Source of the DNA: Anaerococcus sp. Marseille-Q5996
GTDB taxonomy: Bacteria > Bacillota > Clostridia > Tissierellales > Peptoniphilaceae
DNA: 64,000 bases
NCBI RefSeq assembly: GCF_946893725.1
Contig: NZ_CAMPPE010000002.1
Coordinates: 310,001-374,000, forward strand
Reading direction: 5' to 3'
Made by a program: the position numbers and the translations under genes. Positions within the stretch are counted from its first letter, which is position 1. Each line of letters opens with the position of its first letter. Below the pieces are notes generated by a model. The model did no database searches, was not told the DNA's origin, and saw only the letters and a program-made list of their open reading frames with translations. This document shows positions 18,218 to 27,363 of the stretch, piece after piece.

Positions 18218-20549
18218 CTACACCCTCCCAAAACTTTTCTGATTCTCTTTTAAAATCACTTTTCTCATTTACAATCCTTAAGCCCTTACTTTTCCAATGC
18301 TTAGGATACATATTTTTATATTTATAACTATTAAATCTATCATCAACTAAATAAATAATCCCCTTATCATTCTCACCTCTAATAACTCTACCTGCAGCTT
18401 GATATACCTTGTTTAGTCCAGGGAAAGTATATGAATAATCAAAACCATTTTCTCCTAATTTATCAAAGTGATTTTTGATTAAATTTCTTTCATCACTAAC
18501 ACCAGGCATACCTACAGAAATAATCATAGATCCAATTAGTCTATCACCAATCAAATCCACACCTTCAGAAAATATTCCTCCTAGTACTACAAATGCTGTT
18601 TTAATAGAGTCCTTATCAAATTGTCTTAAAAATTTCTTAGTTTCCTTTTCATTCATAAACCTATCTTGGATTATTACTTCATCGTCAAAACGTGATTTAT
18701 AATCTTCATATACGTCTTCTAAATATGAATAGGATGGGAAAAATATGAAATAATTACCCTTTTTTGAATTTATAAATTCGTTTATAGTTTCACTAATAAA
18801 TACTATATTATTATTTCTATCCCTATATCGTGTGCTAAGTTCTCGATTAAAAAGTTCAAAGTTTTTTTCATCAAAGGGCATATCAAGCCTTAGTTTTAAA
18901 CTATCCTCTGCACCTAAAATTTTAGTAAAATAAATCATCGGTGATAGTGTGGCTGAAAAGAAAATTGTCGATCTAGCTTTTTTGTAGGTACTTGATAAAA
19001 CCTCAGAAGGATCTATACACTTTATCTGATAAAAAATTTGATTATATTCTTCATCATAGGAAATAACAGAATAAAAACCTTCTGTATAGTATTCTTCTAT
19101 TTTTAAAAACTTATTTATATCAAAAAATAAATTTAATAGATCATCATAATTTTCATCATCATGCTCTTCAACCAAGTATTTTTGAAGTGGCTTTAAAAGT
19201 CTTACAAATTTTTTATCAAAATCTTCTATTAGACTTTCCTGGTAATAATAAAGTTTTTTTCCGTATTTTGCATAAATTTCATCAAAAGTATTTGATATTT
19301 CTTTAAGATATTTGATAAGTGTTTTATATTTTTTCTCATTAAGTTTTTCTGTCATCTCTTTAAATCGTTCATTAGTAAAGCTAAAGCTGTACATATCTCG
19401 TGATCTCTCTACCAAGTTATGAGATTCATCAATTAAAAAAACATATCTATCAATCACTTCATCAAAAAATCTTTTAAGATATGTATTTGGATTAAAAACA
19501 TAATTATAATCGCAGATTATAAAATCTGCATATGATGAAATATCTAGTTCTAACTCAAAGGGACATACCCTATATTTTTCTGCATAAGATGTTACTGTTG
19601 CAAAGTCCATTATTTCTTCATTACCAATTATGTCTTTTAAAGCATCATTTACCCTATCAAAATGACCTTTAGCAAAAGGACAATCTACTGGATTACATTT
19701 TACTTCATCATTTAAGCATATTTTTTCCTTTGATGTAATCGATAGTGCCTTAATAAATAAACCTTGATTTTTTAGAATATGAACTGATTTTAAAGCTTCA
19801 TTTGCTTGTGTATTCTTGCTAGTTAAATAAAAAATTTTATCAGTTAAATCTTCCCCCATTGATTTTACAGAAGGAAATACAGTTGAAATTGTTTTTCCTA
19901 TACCAGTTGGTGCGTCTACAAAAAGATTTTTTTCATCTAAAATTGATTTATAAACTGCAACAGCCATCTTTCTTTGGCCTTTTCGGTAATCTTTATAGGG
20001 GAAATCTAAGTTTTTTATAGTTTGATTCCTCTTAGATATATTTTTTACTAATATTTTTGAAAAGTTTAAATACTCATTTAATAAAGAATAATAAAATTCT
20101 TTAAGAACATCAAACTTAAATGATTCTCTAAAAATAATAGATGAATAGTCCTCAACACTAACATAGGTAAGTGTAATACTCATACTATCTAAATTATTAT
20201 CTAGAGCATAAAAATATGCATAGCATTTGGCCTGGGCCCAGTGTAATTTGTTTGTGCCATCTATTTCTGAAAGCATTCTGCTTGTAGATTTAATTTCATC
20301 TATTACAAATCCATTTTTTTCCTGAATTAATCCATCAGCTCTGCCCTCTACCATAAATTCAACATCGTCAATCATAGTTGAATTTTTAAGAGAATATTCA
20401 CTTTTATAATTTTTACCATATTTTTTTTGAATTGCTTGATGGGCTCTAATACCCTCAATCATTCTAGCATTATCACGAAATCTATTGTCGATATCTCCAG
20501 ATCGCATTACAAATTCTATAAGATTTCTAACTGAAATTTTAACTAACAT
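18189..20549 (-). CDS. RecB-like nuclease fused to an XPD/DinG-type iron-sulphur helicase
   Basis: A 786-aa protein with two parts. Residues 1-130 carry a complete PD-(D/E)XK nuclease signature: H36 in GIRAHQ, D72 in GRADGLI, D84-E85-x-K87 in VIDEIKS and Q106...Y110 in WAQAKCYAY. From about residue 185 it is a superfamily 2 helicase: Walker A DAPTGIGKT (212-220), four cysteines C278, C285, C290 and C329 for an Fe-S cluster, DESH box (LIDESHNLVER), and motif VI QAAGRVIRG. The family processes branched or damaged DNA; the nuclease suggests coupled unwinding and cleavage. ATG 20549 has AAGGTGAT upstream. Confidence 0.88.
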   Translation of the reverse strand: MLVKISVRNLIEFVMRSGDIDNRFRDNARMIEGIRAHQAIQKKYGKNYKSEYSLKNSTMIDDVEFMVEGRADGLIQEKNGFVIDEIKSTSRMLSEIDGTNKLHWAQAKCYAYFYALDNNLDSMSITLTYVSVEDYSSIIFRESFKFDVLKEFYYSLLNEYLNFSKILVKNISKRNQTIKNLDFPYKDYRKGQRKMAVAVYKSILDEKNLFVDAPTGIGKTISTVFPSVKSMGEDLTDKIFYLTSKNTQANEALKSVHILKNQGLFIKALSITSKEKICLNDEVKCNPVDCPFAKGHFDRVNDALKDIIGNEEIMDFATVTSYAEKYRVCPFELELDISSYADFIICDYNYVFNPNTYLKRFFDEVIDRYVFLIDESHNLVERSRDMYSFSFTNERFKEMTEKLNEKKYKTLIKYLKEISNTFDEIYAKYGKKLYYYQESLIEDFDKKFVRLLKPLQKYLVEEHDDENYDDLLNLFFDINKFLKIEEYYTEGFYSVISYDEEYNQIFYQIKCIDPSEVLSSTYKKARSTIFFSATLSPMIYFTKILGAEDSLKLRLDMPFDEKNFELFNRELSTRYRDRNNNIVFISETINEFINSKKGNYFIFFPSYSYLEDVYEDYKSRFDDEVIIQDRFMNEKETKKFLRQFDKDSIKTAFVVLGGIFSEGVDLIGDRLIGSMIISVGMPGVSDERNLIKNHFDKLGENGFDYSYTFPGLNKVYQAAGRVIRGENDKGIIYLVDDRFNSYKYKNMYPKHWKSKGLRIVNEKSDFKRESEKFWEGVVEKEQKYQC

Positions 20550-20614
20550 TTAATCACCTTTTCATATTATACTATTATTTAGGGTATAAAATGATATAAA
20601 GATAAGGAGCTATT

Positions 20615-21367
20615 ATGAATGAAACAATTAAAAATCAACTGAATCACAGAACTATTAGAGAATTTAAAGATGAAAAATTAGATCAAAGTGTCATAAATAA
20701 TTTGTTAGATGTTGCAAATATGGCACCTACAAGTAATGGAATGCAATTTTGTACGATTATTGAAGTCACAGATCAAAATTTAAAAAATGAATTAGCAAAA
20801 AATGGTCTACAAAAATACATGGCTCGAGCACCTCATCTTTGGATATTCATAGTAGATTTGTTTAGAAATTACAATATTGCAAAAGAAAATGGCCAAGAAA
20901 ACGACGAGATGTTAGGCTTTGATAGATTTATTCAAGGTATTACCGACTGTATAATTGCAGCTCAAAATGTAACAGTTGCTGCTGAAAGTTTGGGACTAGG
21001 GGTAAATTATTTTGGAAATATCCATAATGATACAAAAAATGTAATAAAGCTTTTAAATCTACCACCACTAACTTATCCTGCAGTAGGATTGGGCTTTGGT
21101 ATTCCTAATCAAGAACCTCAAATAAAGCCAAGAATGAACATTAACTTAAAAACTTTTGAAAACTCATATAAAATTTATGAAAATTATAACCAAACAATAG
21201 CTGAATATGATAAAGAGATGACAACCTACTATGATCTAAGAGATGCTAACAGAAGAGTAGATTCTTTTTCTGCACAGATACCAAAAAAACAGGGAACACC
21301 AATTGCAAATCGAAATAAAATGTTTGAAACCTTATTGAACCAAGGATTTAAAATAGATATAAAATAA
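20615..21367 (+). CDS. Nitroreductase family oxidoreductase, NfsA/FRP-like
   Basis: A 250-aa FMN-dependent NAD(P)H oxidoreductase. Seen: the N-terminal NHRTIREFKDEKLD motif (FMN phosphate contacts), MAPTSNGMQFCTIIEV, the QNVTVAAESLGLGVNYFGNI segment, and GFGIPNQEPQIKPR with the NfsA-type C-terminal excursion. The physiological substrate may be flavin, quinone or nitro compounds. Strong AAGGAG ribosome site; stand-alone gene ending at a perfect hairpin terminator. Confidence 0.88.
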   Translation: MNETIKNQLNHRTIREFKDEKLDQSVINNLLDVANMAPTSNGMQFCTIIEVTDQNLKNELAKNGLQKYMARAPHLWIFIVDLFRNYNIAKENGQENDEMLGFDRFIQGITDCIIAAQNVTVAAESLGLGVNYFGNIHNDTKNVIKLLNLPPLTYPAVGLGFGIPNQEPQIKPRMNINLKTFENSYKIYENYNQTIAEYDKEMTTYYDLRDANRRVDSFSAQIPKKQGTPIANRNKMFETLLNQGFKIDIK

Positions 21368-21395
21368 AGATTACATTTGTAATCTTTATTTTTTT
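21363..21395. terminator. Bidirectional terminator between nitroreductase and mpg
   Basis: A perfect 13-bp stem (21363-21375 with 21378-21390) with a 2-base centre, then T-tract on the plus strand; it contains the stop codons of both convergent genes. Confidence 0.85.
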
Positions 21396-21994
21396 AGTAC
21401 AGATACGTAAGAATTATCTTTAATGTAAAATCTATATGGAAAATCAATGGCTTCCTGAGCGTAATCTATGCCTATTCTTTTGTCAATGATTATATCAAAA
21501 ATACTATTATCATCTTCAACAAAAAAAGATTGATTAAATAAATTATTCCCATTTAAAGCTTTATCTATATTTAATGCTTTTGTAAGCTTTCCCGGACCAT
21601 TAGTAATATTTTTCTTTTGGTAAGAAGTTAATTCATTATATATTTTCCCAAACCTATTTAAACTAATTTTGTCAAATTGATTTAATGGTTCAATTGCTCT
21701 AATCAAAACTGCCTCTGGAATATTTTTATCCTGAGTAACAAAATTTAGCATAAAATGAATACCATATGTTTGATACACATAAACAGTACCTGCATCTGCA
21801 TACATTATTTTATTTCTTTCTGTTTTTCTATCTCCAAATGTATGAGCTGCCCTATCATCTACTCCAAGATAGGCTTCAGTTTCAACAATTTTTGCTTTAT
21901 ATATAATACCATTGTCGTTTTTAACTATAATTTTACCTAGCAAGTCCTTAGCGACACTTAAGGTATCTCTTTTAAAAAATTCTTTATTTAACAT
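21386..21994 (-). CDS. mpg: DNA-3-methyladenine glycosylase, AAG/MPG family
   Basis: A 202-aa base-excision repair enzyme that removes 3-methyladenine, hypoxanthine and related bases. Family landmarks: VAKDLLGKIIV, the catalytic Glu in VETEAYLG, AAHTFGDRKTERN, the intercalating-Tyr region GTVYVYQTYGIHFMLN, and NGPGKLTKALNI. Length is normal for the bacterial family. It is divergent from folT, with which it shares a 158-bp gap. Confidence 0.94.
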   Translation of the reverse strand: MLNKEFFKRDTLSVAKDLLGKIIVKNDNGIIYKAKIVETEAYLGVDDRAAHTFGDRKTERNKIMYADAGTVYVYQTYGIHFMLNFVTQDKNIPEAVLIRAIEPLNQFDKISLNRFGKIYNELTSYQKKNITNGPGKLTKALNIDKALNGNNLFNQSFFVEDDNSIFDIIIDKRIGIDYAQEAIDFPYRFYIKDNSYVSVLKK

Positions 21995-22039
21995 AATCTC
22001 CTCTACTGATTTTTATTTATAAATATGATATCATATTAT

Positions 22040-22139
22040 TATCAGAGTAGATAGGAAGCGTTAAGTGTTAAGAAATGGGTTGTTGTTCTTAAACGAAGCA
22101 TATTGCTATGATTTTCTATCGCAACCGCTGCCTCTGATA
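22040..22139 (+). ncRNA. Tetrahydrofolate (THF) riboswitch upstream of folT
   Basis: The outer stem ATCAGAG (22041-22047) pairs with CTCTGAT (22132-22138). Inside it are the conserved blocks AGTAGATAG, GCGTTAAGTG, GAAATGGG-TTGTTGTTC, ACGAAGC and CGCAACCGCTGCCTCT, matching the THF aptamer as I remember it. The P1 3' strand ends just before the AAGGGG ribosome site of folT (22142-22147), so binding of reduced folate should hinder translation of the folate importer. Confidence 0.92.
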
Positions 22140-22152
22140 GAAAGGGGAAAAA

Positions 22153-22683
22153 GTGAATAAAAAACTTACAGTAAATATGATCACGAAAATGTCTATTTTT
22201 GCTGCTCTAACAGTTATTTTCAGAAGATTTCTAACAATAACTATTTTTTCTAGCACAAAAATCGGACTAGGTTATTTACCTACGATAATGGCAGGAATCT
22301 TATATGGTCCTTTAGCTGGTGGGATAACTGGAGGCGTGGCAGATGTTGTCGGAATGTTGATGAAGCCTGATGGAGTATTTCATCCGGGATTTACGCTAAG
22401 TAATATTTTAATAGGTGCTATTCCAGGATTTATTTCTTATAATATTTTTAAAAGGGATTTTAAAAATAAACTTGACTGGATATGCCTTACAAGTTGTATA
22501 TTTGTATTTATGGGAGTAAGGCTCTTGCTTGATTCCTTATGGTTAACCCATTTATATTCTAATCCATATATTTTTTATATAATACGCAATTTTCTAAAAG
22601 ATGCTGTTGAAGCAGGACTTAATGCTCTTGTTTTAATAATGCTCATTCCAAAAATAACAAAATACGCATATAAAAAGCTCTAA
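22153..22683 (+). CDS. folT: Folate ECF transporter S component FolT
   Basis: A 176-aa membrane protein with about six hydrophobic helices. It shows the S-component landmarks IGLGYLPTIMAGILYGPLAGG, GGVADVVGMLMKP and HPGFTLSNIL. It captures folate outside and needs the EcfA-EcfA'-EcfT module encoded elsewhere. The start is GTG (22153) behind AAGGGG. The THF riboswitch directly upstream identifies the substrate as folate. The folD in this window is degenerate, consistent with reliance on imported folate. Confidence 0.93.
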   Translation: MNKKLTVNMITKMSIFAALTVIFRRFLTITIFSSTKIGLGYLPTIMAGILYGPLAGGITGGVADVVGMLMKPDGVFHPGFTLSNILIGAIPGFISYNIFKRDFKNKLDWICLTSCIFVFMGVRLLLDSLWLTHLYSNPYIFYIIRNFLKDAVEAGLNALVLIMLIPKITKYAYKKL

Positions 22684-22699
22684 GAATTTCTTAGAGCTT
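22675..22699. terminator. Bidirectional terminator between folT and the deoxyribosyltransferase-like gene
   Basis: AAGCTCTAAG/CTTAGAGCTT inverted repeat at the convergent gene ends, with a U-tract on the minus strand and a weaker one on the plus strand. Confidence 0.75.
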
Positions 22700-23204
22700 A
22701 ATTATTTTGATTTATAAAATCATTTATTAATCTAGTTGTTTCTTCAAGATAACTTTTATCTCCTGGATAGCCTATTACTAAATGACCATGTTCTTTTACT
22801 TTTCCTACTATCATTAGATTTCTATATAGTTTATTTTCTCCAGTGCCAAGGTACCTCATATCAGTGATTATGCCAATAATCATTCTCGGAAAATTTATAT
22901 TATTTTCTTTTTCAAACTCTCCCATCACCCCATGTGCCATAATTTCACCAGCAACACCATCATCAATAGTTAAGCCATCTAAACAGGCAATTAAAATATT
23001 AGCTTTTTTAAGCTCTGCAGTGTCTGCTTGGGCAATTTTTATATCTGTTATAATGTCATCGTTATTTTTTTTATCGTTTATGTCTGCATTTCTTTGAGGT
23101 ACATACAATTTTAAATCAGTATTCTCCTCTATAAATTTTGCTAAATCTTCAGTCCATTTAAACATAGCATCATTAAAAAAATGACTGGCTAAATATCCGT
23201 ACAT
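22698..23204 (-). CDS. Nucleoside 2-deoxyribosyltransferase-like protein
   Basis: A 168-aa protein resembling the nucleoside 2-deoxyribosyltransferase family, which swaps bases on deoxyribonucleosides in salvage. Features: YLASHFFNDAMFKWT at the start, LYVPQRNADIND, ADTAELKKANILIACLDG and the acidic nucleophile region IDDGVAGEIMAHG (Glu of GEI). Soluble, no signal. It sits 9 bp after the start of... the TPM-protein gene's end, so the two may share a transcript. The exact base and sugar specificity cannot be read. Confidence 0.78.
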   Translation of the reverse strand: MYGYLASHFFNDAMFKWTEDLAKFIEENTDLKLYVPQRNADINDKKNNDDIITDIKIAQADTAELKKANILIACLDGLTIDDGVAGEIMAHGVMGEFEKENNINFPRMIIGIITDMRYLGTGENKLYRNLMIVGKVKEHGHLVIGYPGDKSYLEETTRLINDFINQNN

Positions 23205-23213
23205 TTACACTCC

Positions 23214-24092
23214 TTAAAAACTTCTTCCTGCTCCGCCACCACCAGTGCTTCCTCCACCACCGGTAAATCCTCCAGAATATGAACTGCTGGATGAACCTCC
23301 AAATGAAGAATTTCCTCCGTATGATGAAGATCCCCTCGTCCAAGTAGTTGAATTCCAAGGGTCATCATAATATCTTCTTCTATACCTTGGATAAGTCCTA
23401 TAGCCTGGATAATTTCTATAATATCTTTTATTATTTGATCCATATAGGTTCATCCTGGTAGTTAAATTCGATATTACAATAAATATAATCAAGTAGAAAA
23501 ATAATGTGCCTAGACTGATTCCATCAGAGTATGATTTACTATTTACATCTAAGTAATAATCATAATTTCCATCTAATGATACTCCGTATTCATCCACTAC
23601 TTCAGCAACTAATGCGTTAAATCCTTCATTAATTGCTTTGGAATAATTACCTTTTTCTAAGTCATCAATCATAAAATTGTCAATGATTCTTCCAACCTTA
23701 CCATCGTTTAATCTACCTTCGATTCCATAACCAGTCGATATAAATATTTCCCTTTTTTGAGTTAAATCATTTTCGGTAATTAGCATTAGAATCCCATTTT
23801 TTTTATTTTGATCTCCTACATGCCATTTATTAAATATCTTAGGTCCTAAATCGCTAGCAGGCAAACCATCAGGATTTTTAATTGTAACAACCATTATCTG
23901 CGAACCAGTTTTTTGTTCTAATTCTCTGTTGGTTTTTGTTATATTTTCCTTAGTTTCCATATCCAACATGCCTAATTCATCCAAGTAAAAGCTGCTTGGG
24001 GCAGATGGTAGGTCTGCAAAAGAGATTAGAGGAAAAAGGAAGATTAATAAGCAAAATATTAAGTTAAATCTAAATATCTTCCTCTTTTTCAT
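23214..24092 (-). CDS. TPM domain membrane protein (YgcG-like)
   Basis: A 292-aa protein: signal peptide (residues 1-26, ending SFA), extracytoplasmic TPM domain (LPSAPSSFYLDELGML..., ISTGYGIEGRLNDGKVGRIID), a transmembrane helix (GTLFFYLIIFIVISNL), and a Tyr/Arg- then Gly/Ser-rich tail ending GGAGRSF. The family is a membrane-quality-control or envelope-associated group of uncertain biochemistry, and is often next to lemA, as here with an 8-bp gap. The tail is low complexity and creates spurious open frames in other phases. Confidence 0.88.
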   Translation of the reverse strand: MKKRKIFRFNLIFCLLIFLFPLISFADLPSAPSSFYLDELGMLDMETKENITKTNRELEQKTGSQIMVVTIKNPDGLPASDLGPKIFNKWHVGDQNKKNGILMLITENDLTQKREIFISTGYGIEGRLNDGKVGRIIDNFMIDDLEKGNYSKAINEGFNALVAEVVDEYGVSLDGNYDYYLDVNSKSYSDGISLGTLFFYLIIFIVISNLTTRMNLYGSNNKRYYRNYPGYRTYPRYRRRYYDDPWNSTTWTRGSSSYGGNSSFGGSSSSSYSGGFTGGGGSTGGGGAGRSF

Positions 24093-24100
24093 AAATCCTC

Positions 24101-24697
24101 CTATTTATTGTTTTGATTAAAATCAACTTTTGGAGCTTCCTGAGCTCCTTCGCTTGCTTGGAAGTATTCTGCTTCTTTATAACCAGTAAAACCTGCAATT
24201 AAATTTGTAGGAAATCTTTTAAGATCTGTGTTATATTCTTTTACGGCTTGGTTATAATTACTACGCTCTACAGAAATTCTATTTTCTGATCCTGCTAGTT
24301 CATCCATTAACTGGGTGTATTGAGTATTTGCCTTTAGCTCTGGATAATTTTCTACTACTACATTCATCTCACGAACTGCTTGGGTTAGTTCTTCATTTGC
24401 TTCTGCAAGTTCTTTTGGTGATTCTGCATTTGTAATTCCAGAACGAGCCTCTGTAATTCTAGTTAATGTTTCTCCTTCATAATCAGAATAACCTTTAACT
24501 GTATTTACTAAGTTAGGAATCAAATCTGCCCTTCTTTGAACTACATTTTGTACTTGAGCGTAAGCCTCATTAACATTTTCACGGCTACCTGCAAGTCTAT
24601 TGTAGGTTGGAACTGTTAGGATTAATATTAATGCTAAAACTACTAATATTCCTCCTATAACTCCAAAACCACTTCTTTTTTGATATTTATTATTCAT
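24101..24697 (-). CDS. lemA: LemA family protein
   Basis: A 198-aa protein with one N-terminal transmembrane helix (about residues 12-29) and a long helical bundle outside the membrane. Landmarks: TYNRLAGSRENVNEAYAQVQNVVQRRADLIPNLVNTVKGY and the C-terminal YNTDLKRFPTNLIAGFTGYKEAEYF. Function is unknown biochemically; LemA-TPM gene pairs are widespread. The ribosome site and the operon with the downstream TPM gene are clear. Confidence 0.93.
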   Translation of the reverse strand: MNNKYQKRSGFGVIGGILVVLALILILTVPTYNRLAGSRENVNEAYAQVQNVVQRRADLIPNLVNTVKGYSDYEGETLTRITEARSGITNAESPKELAEANEELTQAVREMNVVVENYPELKANTQYTQLMDELAGSENRISVERSNYNQAVKEYNTDLKRFPTNLIAGFTGYKEAEYFQASEGAQEAPKVDFNQNNK

Positions 24698-24725
24698 TAC
24701 TCCTCCTAAGTCTTTTTATAGAGTA

Positions 24726-25223
24726 TTAATACCCATTTAGAAGGATTGCCTTATTATTTATTAAACTAGATTTAACATCAATAATTCTTTGATTGCTTGA
24801 TCCACGAAATTTTAATTTTAAATCTTTTTTAGATTCTATAAATGGTCCATCAACCAATACATCAACTTTCTCTAGTAATTGCTTATATACAGGATTTTTC
24901 ATTAAATATTCAAATGTATATCCTGAGTAAATCCATATATTTTTATTAATCTTATTTTTTATATCATTTAATATGTTTATTAAATCATTTGCACTTTCAA
25001 ACGGTTCCCCGCCAAGAATGCTTAATCCAGAAATTTCATCACTTTTTAAATAATTTATCACTTGATTAGTATTTTTTTGAGTCCAGGTTTGTCCAAAATT
25101 TGGATCTTGGTATTCTTTATTAAAACAGTTTTTGCAATTAAGCTTGCATCCTGTAACAAATATACTTGTGCGAATTCCTGGTCCGTTTGCAATATCGTAT
25201 TTCCTAATTTGTCCATAATTCAT
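24726..25223 (-). CDS. nrdG: Anaerobic ribonucleotide reductase-activating protein
   Basis: A 165-aa radical SAM activase that installs the glycyl radical on NrdD. The cluster motif is CKLNCKNC (CxxxCxxC) preceded by GPGIRTSIFVTGC; LSILGGEPFESAND is the SAM-binding GGE motif; IWIYSGYTFEYL is typical. The start overlaps the nrdD stop by 4 bp. Normal length for the family. Confidence 0.95.
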   Translation of the reverse strand: MNYGQIRKYDIANGPGIRTSIFVTGCKLNCKNCFNKEYQDPNFGQTWTQKNTNQVINYLKSDEISGLSILGGEPFESANDLINILNDIKNKINKNIWIYSGYTFEYLMKNPVYKQLLEKVDVLVDGPFIESKKDLKLKFRGSSNQRIIDVKSSLINNKAILLNGY

Positions 25224-27340
25224 ATGTGAAGCACCCTAGCTTTTATTTCTTTAGTCCTACCCTCATTCCAGAAATTTTCTCCCAAATATCCACATGTACG
25301 ACGAACAACTGTTAGGCTAGATTTATCTTTATTTCCACAGTTTGGACAATACCAATTATTATCTTCGTCTAATAAAATTTCTCCATCAAAACCACAATTA
25401 CTGCAATAATCTGATTTAGTATTGAATTCTGCATATTGGATGTGGTTATAGATATATTTGACCATGGTAAGCAATGCATCTACATTGTGGTCCATATTTG
25501 GTATTTCTGCATAAGAGATGCAACCTCCCGTAGATAAAGCCTGAAACTCTGCTTCAAAATCAAATTTATCAAAAACAGAAATCTCTTCTCTAACATCTAC
25601 ATGGAAGGAATTTGTATAATATCCCTTATCAGTTACATTTTTGATATTACCAAATCTATCCTTATCAATACTTGCAAACCTATGGGTTAGACTTTCCGCT
25701 GGAGTACCATATACTGCGAATGCTATATTATATTTTTTGCTCCATATTTCTTTCTTTTTGTTTAAAAGATTCATTATTTTTACTGCAAATTCTTTTCCAC
25801 CAGCACTTGTATGAGAATCTCTCTTTACAAGCATACTAGCTTCATAAATTCCTATATAACCTATAGTTACTGTTGCATATCCATTTTCTAGTAAGTATTT
25901 TATAGGTGTATGTTTTGGAAGCCTTGCAATGGCCCCGTGTTGAAAATGTATTGGAGAACTATCGCTAGTTACTTTTGATAAATGTTCATACCTTAGTAGA
26001 CCAACTTCTTTAACAAGATCTAATCTTTTTTCTAAAATTTCAAAGAATTTTTCTTCATCATTTTGTGCTAGTATCCCTATTTGAGGGAGATTTATAGTAC
26101 ACACTCCCATATTAAATCTTCCATCAAATTTATAATTGCCATTATCATCCTTATATGGAGGAAGAAATGCCCTGCATCCCATAGGAGAAAAAACATTACC
26201 TTCATAGTTTTCCTTCATTTTTTTAGCAGAAATATAATCAGGGTACATTCTCTTTGCAGTACATTTGGCTGCTAATCTTGTAAGTTCATAATACTTATTA
26301 TCATCATTTATGTTATTATCATCCAAAACATAAATTAATTTTGGAAAGGCTGGTGTAACATAAACTCCGGACTCATTTTTTATGCCTTGAATTCTTTGCT
26401 TTAAGATTTCTTCTATTATCTTAACTGTTTCAGATAGGTATGGGTCTTTTTCATCTGTATGCATAAACAAGGTTACAAATGGTGCCTGACCATTACTAGT
26501 CATAAGTGTATTTATTTGATACTGAATAGTTTGAATTCCCGATTCCAAATCTTTTTGAGTCATTGCATCAGCCATTGTTAGTGCTAAATTTTCATCATTT
26601 AAATTTTTTTTAGCTAAATTTAAATTTTTTTCATAAGATTTTTTTAAATATGGACTTAGGCATGATATGTTTATGGATTGACCACCGTATTGGTTAGATG
26701 CAATTTGTGCAATTATTTGTGTCATGACATTACATGCCACTTGAAATGACTTTGGACTTTCTATTAATTTTCCATTTACAACTGTTCCTTGATCTAACAT
26801 ATTTTTCATGTCTACTAGGCAACAGTTAAATATTGGTTGGATTAAATAATCTAAATCATGGATATGTATGGCCCCTGAATCATGTGCTTCCACTAAGTGA
26901 GCTGGGATTAATTTTCTCTTAGCTATATCTTTTGCAACTTCTCCTGCTATTAAATCTCTTTGAGTAGAAGCTATAATTGGATTTTTATTAGAATTTTCAT
27001 CCATAACATCAACATTTGTTTGATTAAGCAGACCTAAGATATCATTGTCAGATGTATTCTGTTCTCTTTTGTAGGCCTGGATAGATTTATAAGATTCGTA
27101 GGCTCTTGCAGTAGCAGGATTTTTATTTTTTATAAGTTCGTAATAAACTGATTCTTCTATATCATAAATAGAAATCTCATCTTCATTTTTATATTTTTCT
27201 TTTATTATATATGCTATTTCTTCTGGTTGATCTTTTATATATACTCCGCTTGGAGAATTCATAGCTTTAAGGATAGCAGCAGATATTTTTTCTTCTTTAA
27301 AATCAGCTTTTTCACCATTTCTTTTTACAACTTGTAACAT
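25220..27340 (-). CDS. nrdD: Anaerobic (class III) ribonucleoside-triphosphate reductase
   Basis: A 706-aa glycyl-radical enzyme making dNTPs without oxygen. Order: ATP-cone (VVKRNGEKADFKEEKISAAI), the barrel core with HDLDYLIQPIFNCCLVDM and GQAPFVTLFMHTDEKD, a Cys4 zinc site (CSNCG...CPNCG), and the radical Gly in RTCGYLGENFWNEGRTKE. I chose ATG 27340, with AGGAGG upstream and the ATP-cone at once; a longer frame starts inside the promoter. Controlled by NrdR boxes upstream. Confidence 0.96.
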   Translation of the reverse strand: MLQVVKRNGEKADFKEEKISAAILKAMNSPSGVYIKDQPEEIAYIIKEKYKNEDEISIYDIEESVYYELIKNKNPATARAYESYKSIQAYKREQNTSDNDILGLLNQTNVDVMDENSNKNPIIASTQRDLIAGEVAKDIAKRKLIPAHLVEAHDSGAIHIHDLDYLIQPIFNCCLVDMKNMLDQGTVVNGKLIESPKSFQVACNVMTQIIAQIASNQYGGQSINISCLSPYLKKSYEKNLNLAKKNLNDENLALTMADAMTQKDLESGIQTIQYQINTLMTSNGQAPFVTLFMHTDEKDPYLSETVKIIEEILKQRIQGIKNESGVYVTPAFPKLIYVLDDNNINDDNKYYELTRLAAKCTAKRMYPDYISAKKMKENYEGNVFSPMGCRAFLPPYKDDNGNYKFDGRFNMGVCTINLPQIGILAQNDEEKFFEILEKRLDLVKEVGLLRYEHLSKVTSDSSPIHFQHGAIARLPKHTPIKYLLENGYATVTIGYIGIYEASMLVKRDSHTSAGGKEFAVKIMNLLNKKKEIWSKKYNIAFAVYGTPAESLTHRFASIDKDRFGNIKNVTDKGYYTNSFHVDVREEISVFDKFDFEAEFQALSTGGCISYAEIPNMDHNVDALLTMVKYIYNHIQYAEFNTKSDYCSNCGFDGEILLDEDNNWYCPNCGNKDKSSLTVVRRTCGYLGENFWNEGRTKEIKARVLHI

Positions 27341-27363
27341 ATTATCCCTCCTATACTTTCGAT

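Noticed and set aside
23173-23443. Two further minus-strand open frames over the end of the TPM gene
   Set aside because: They arise from the Gly/Ser-rich low-complexity tail read in other phases.
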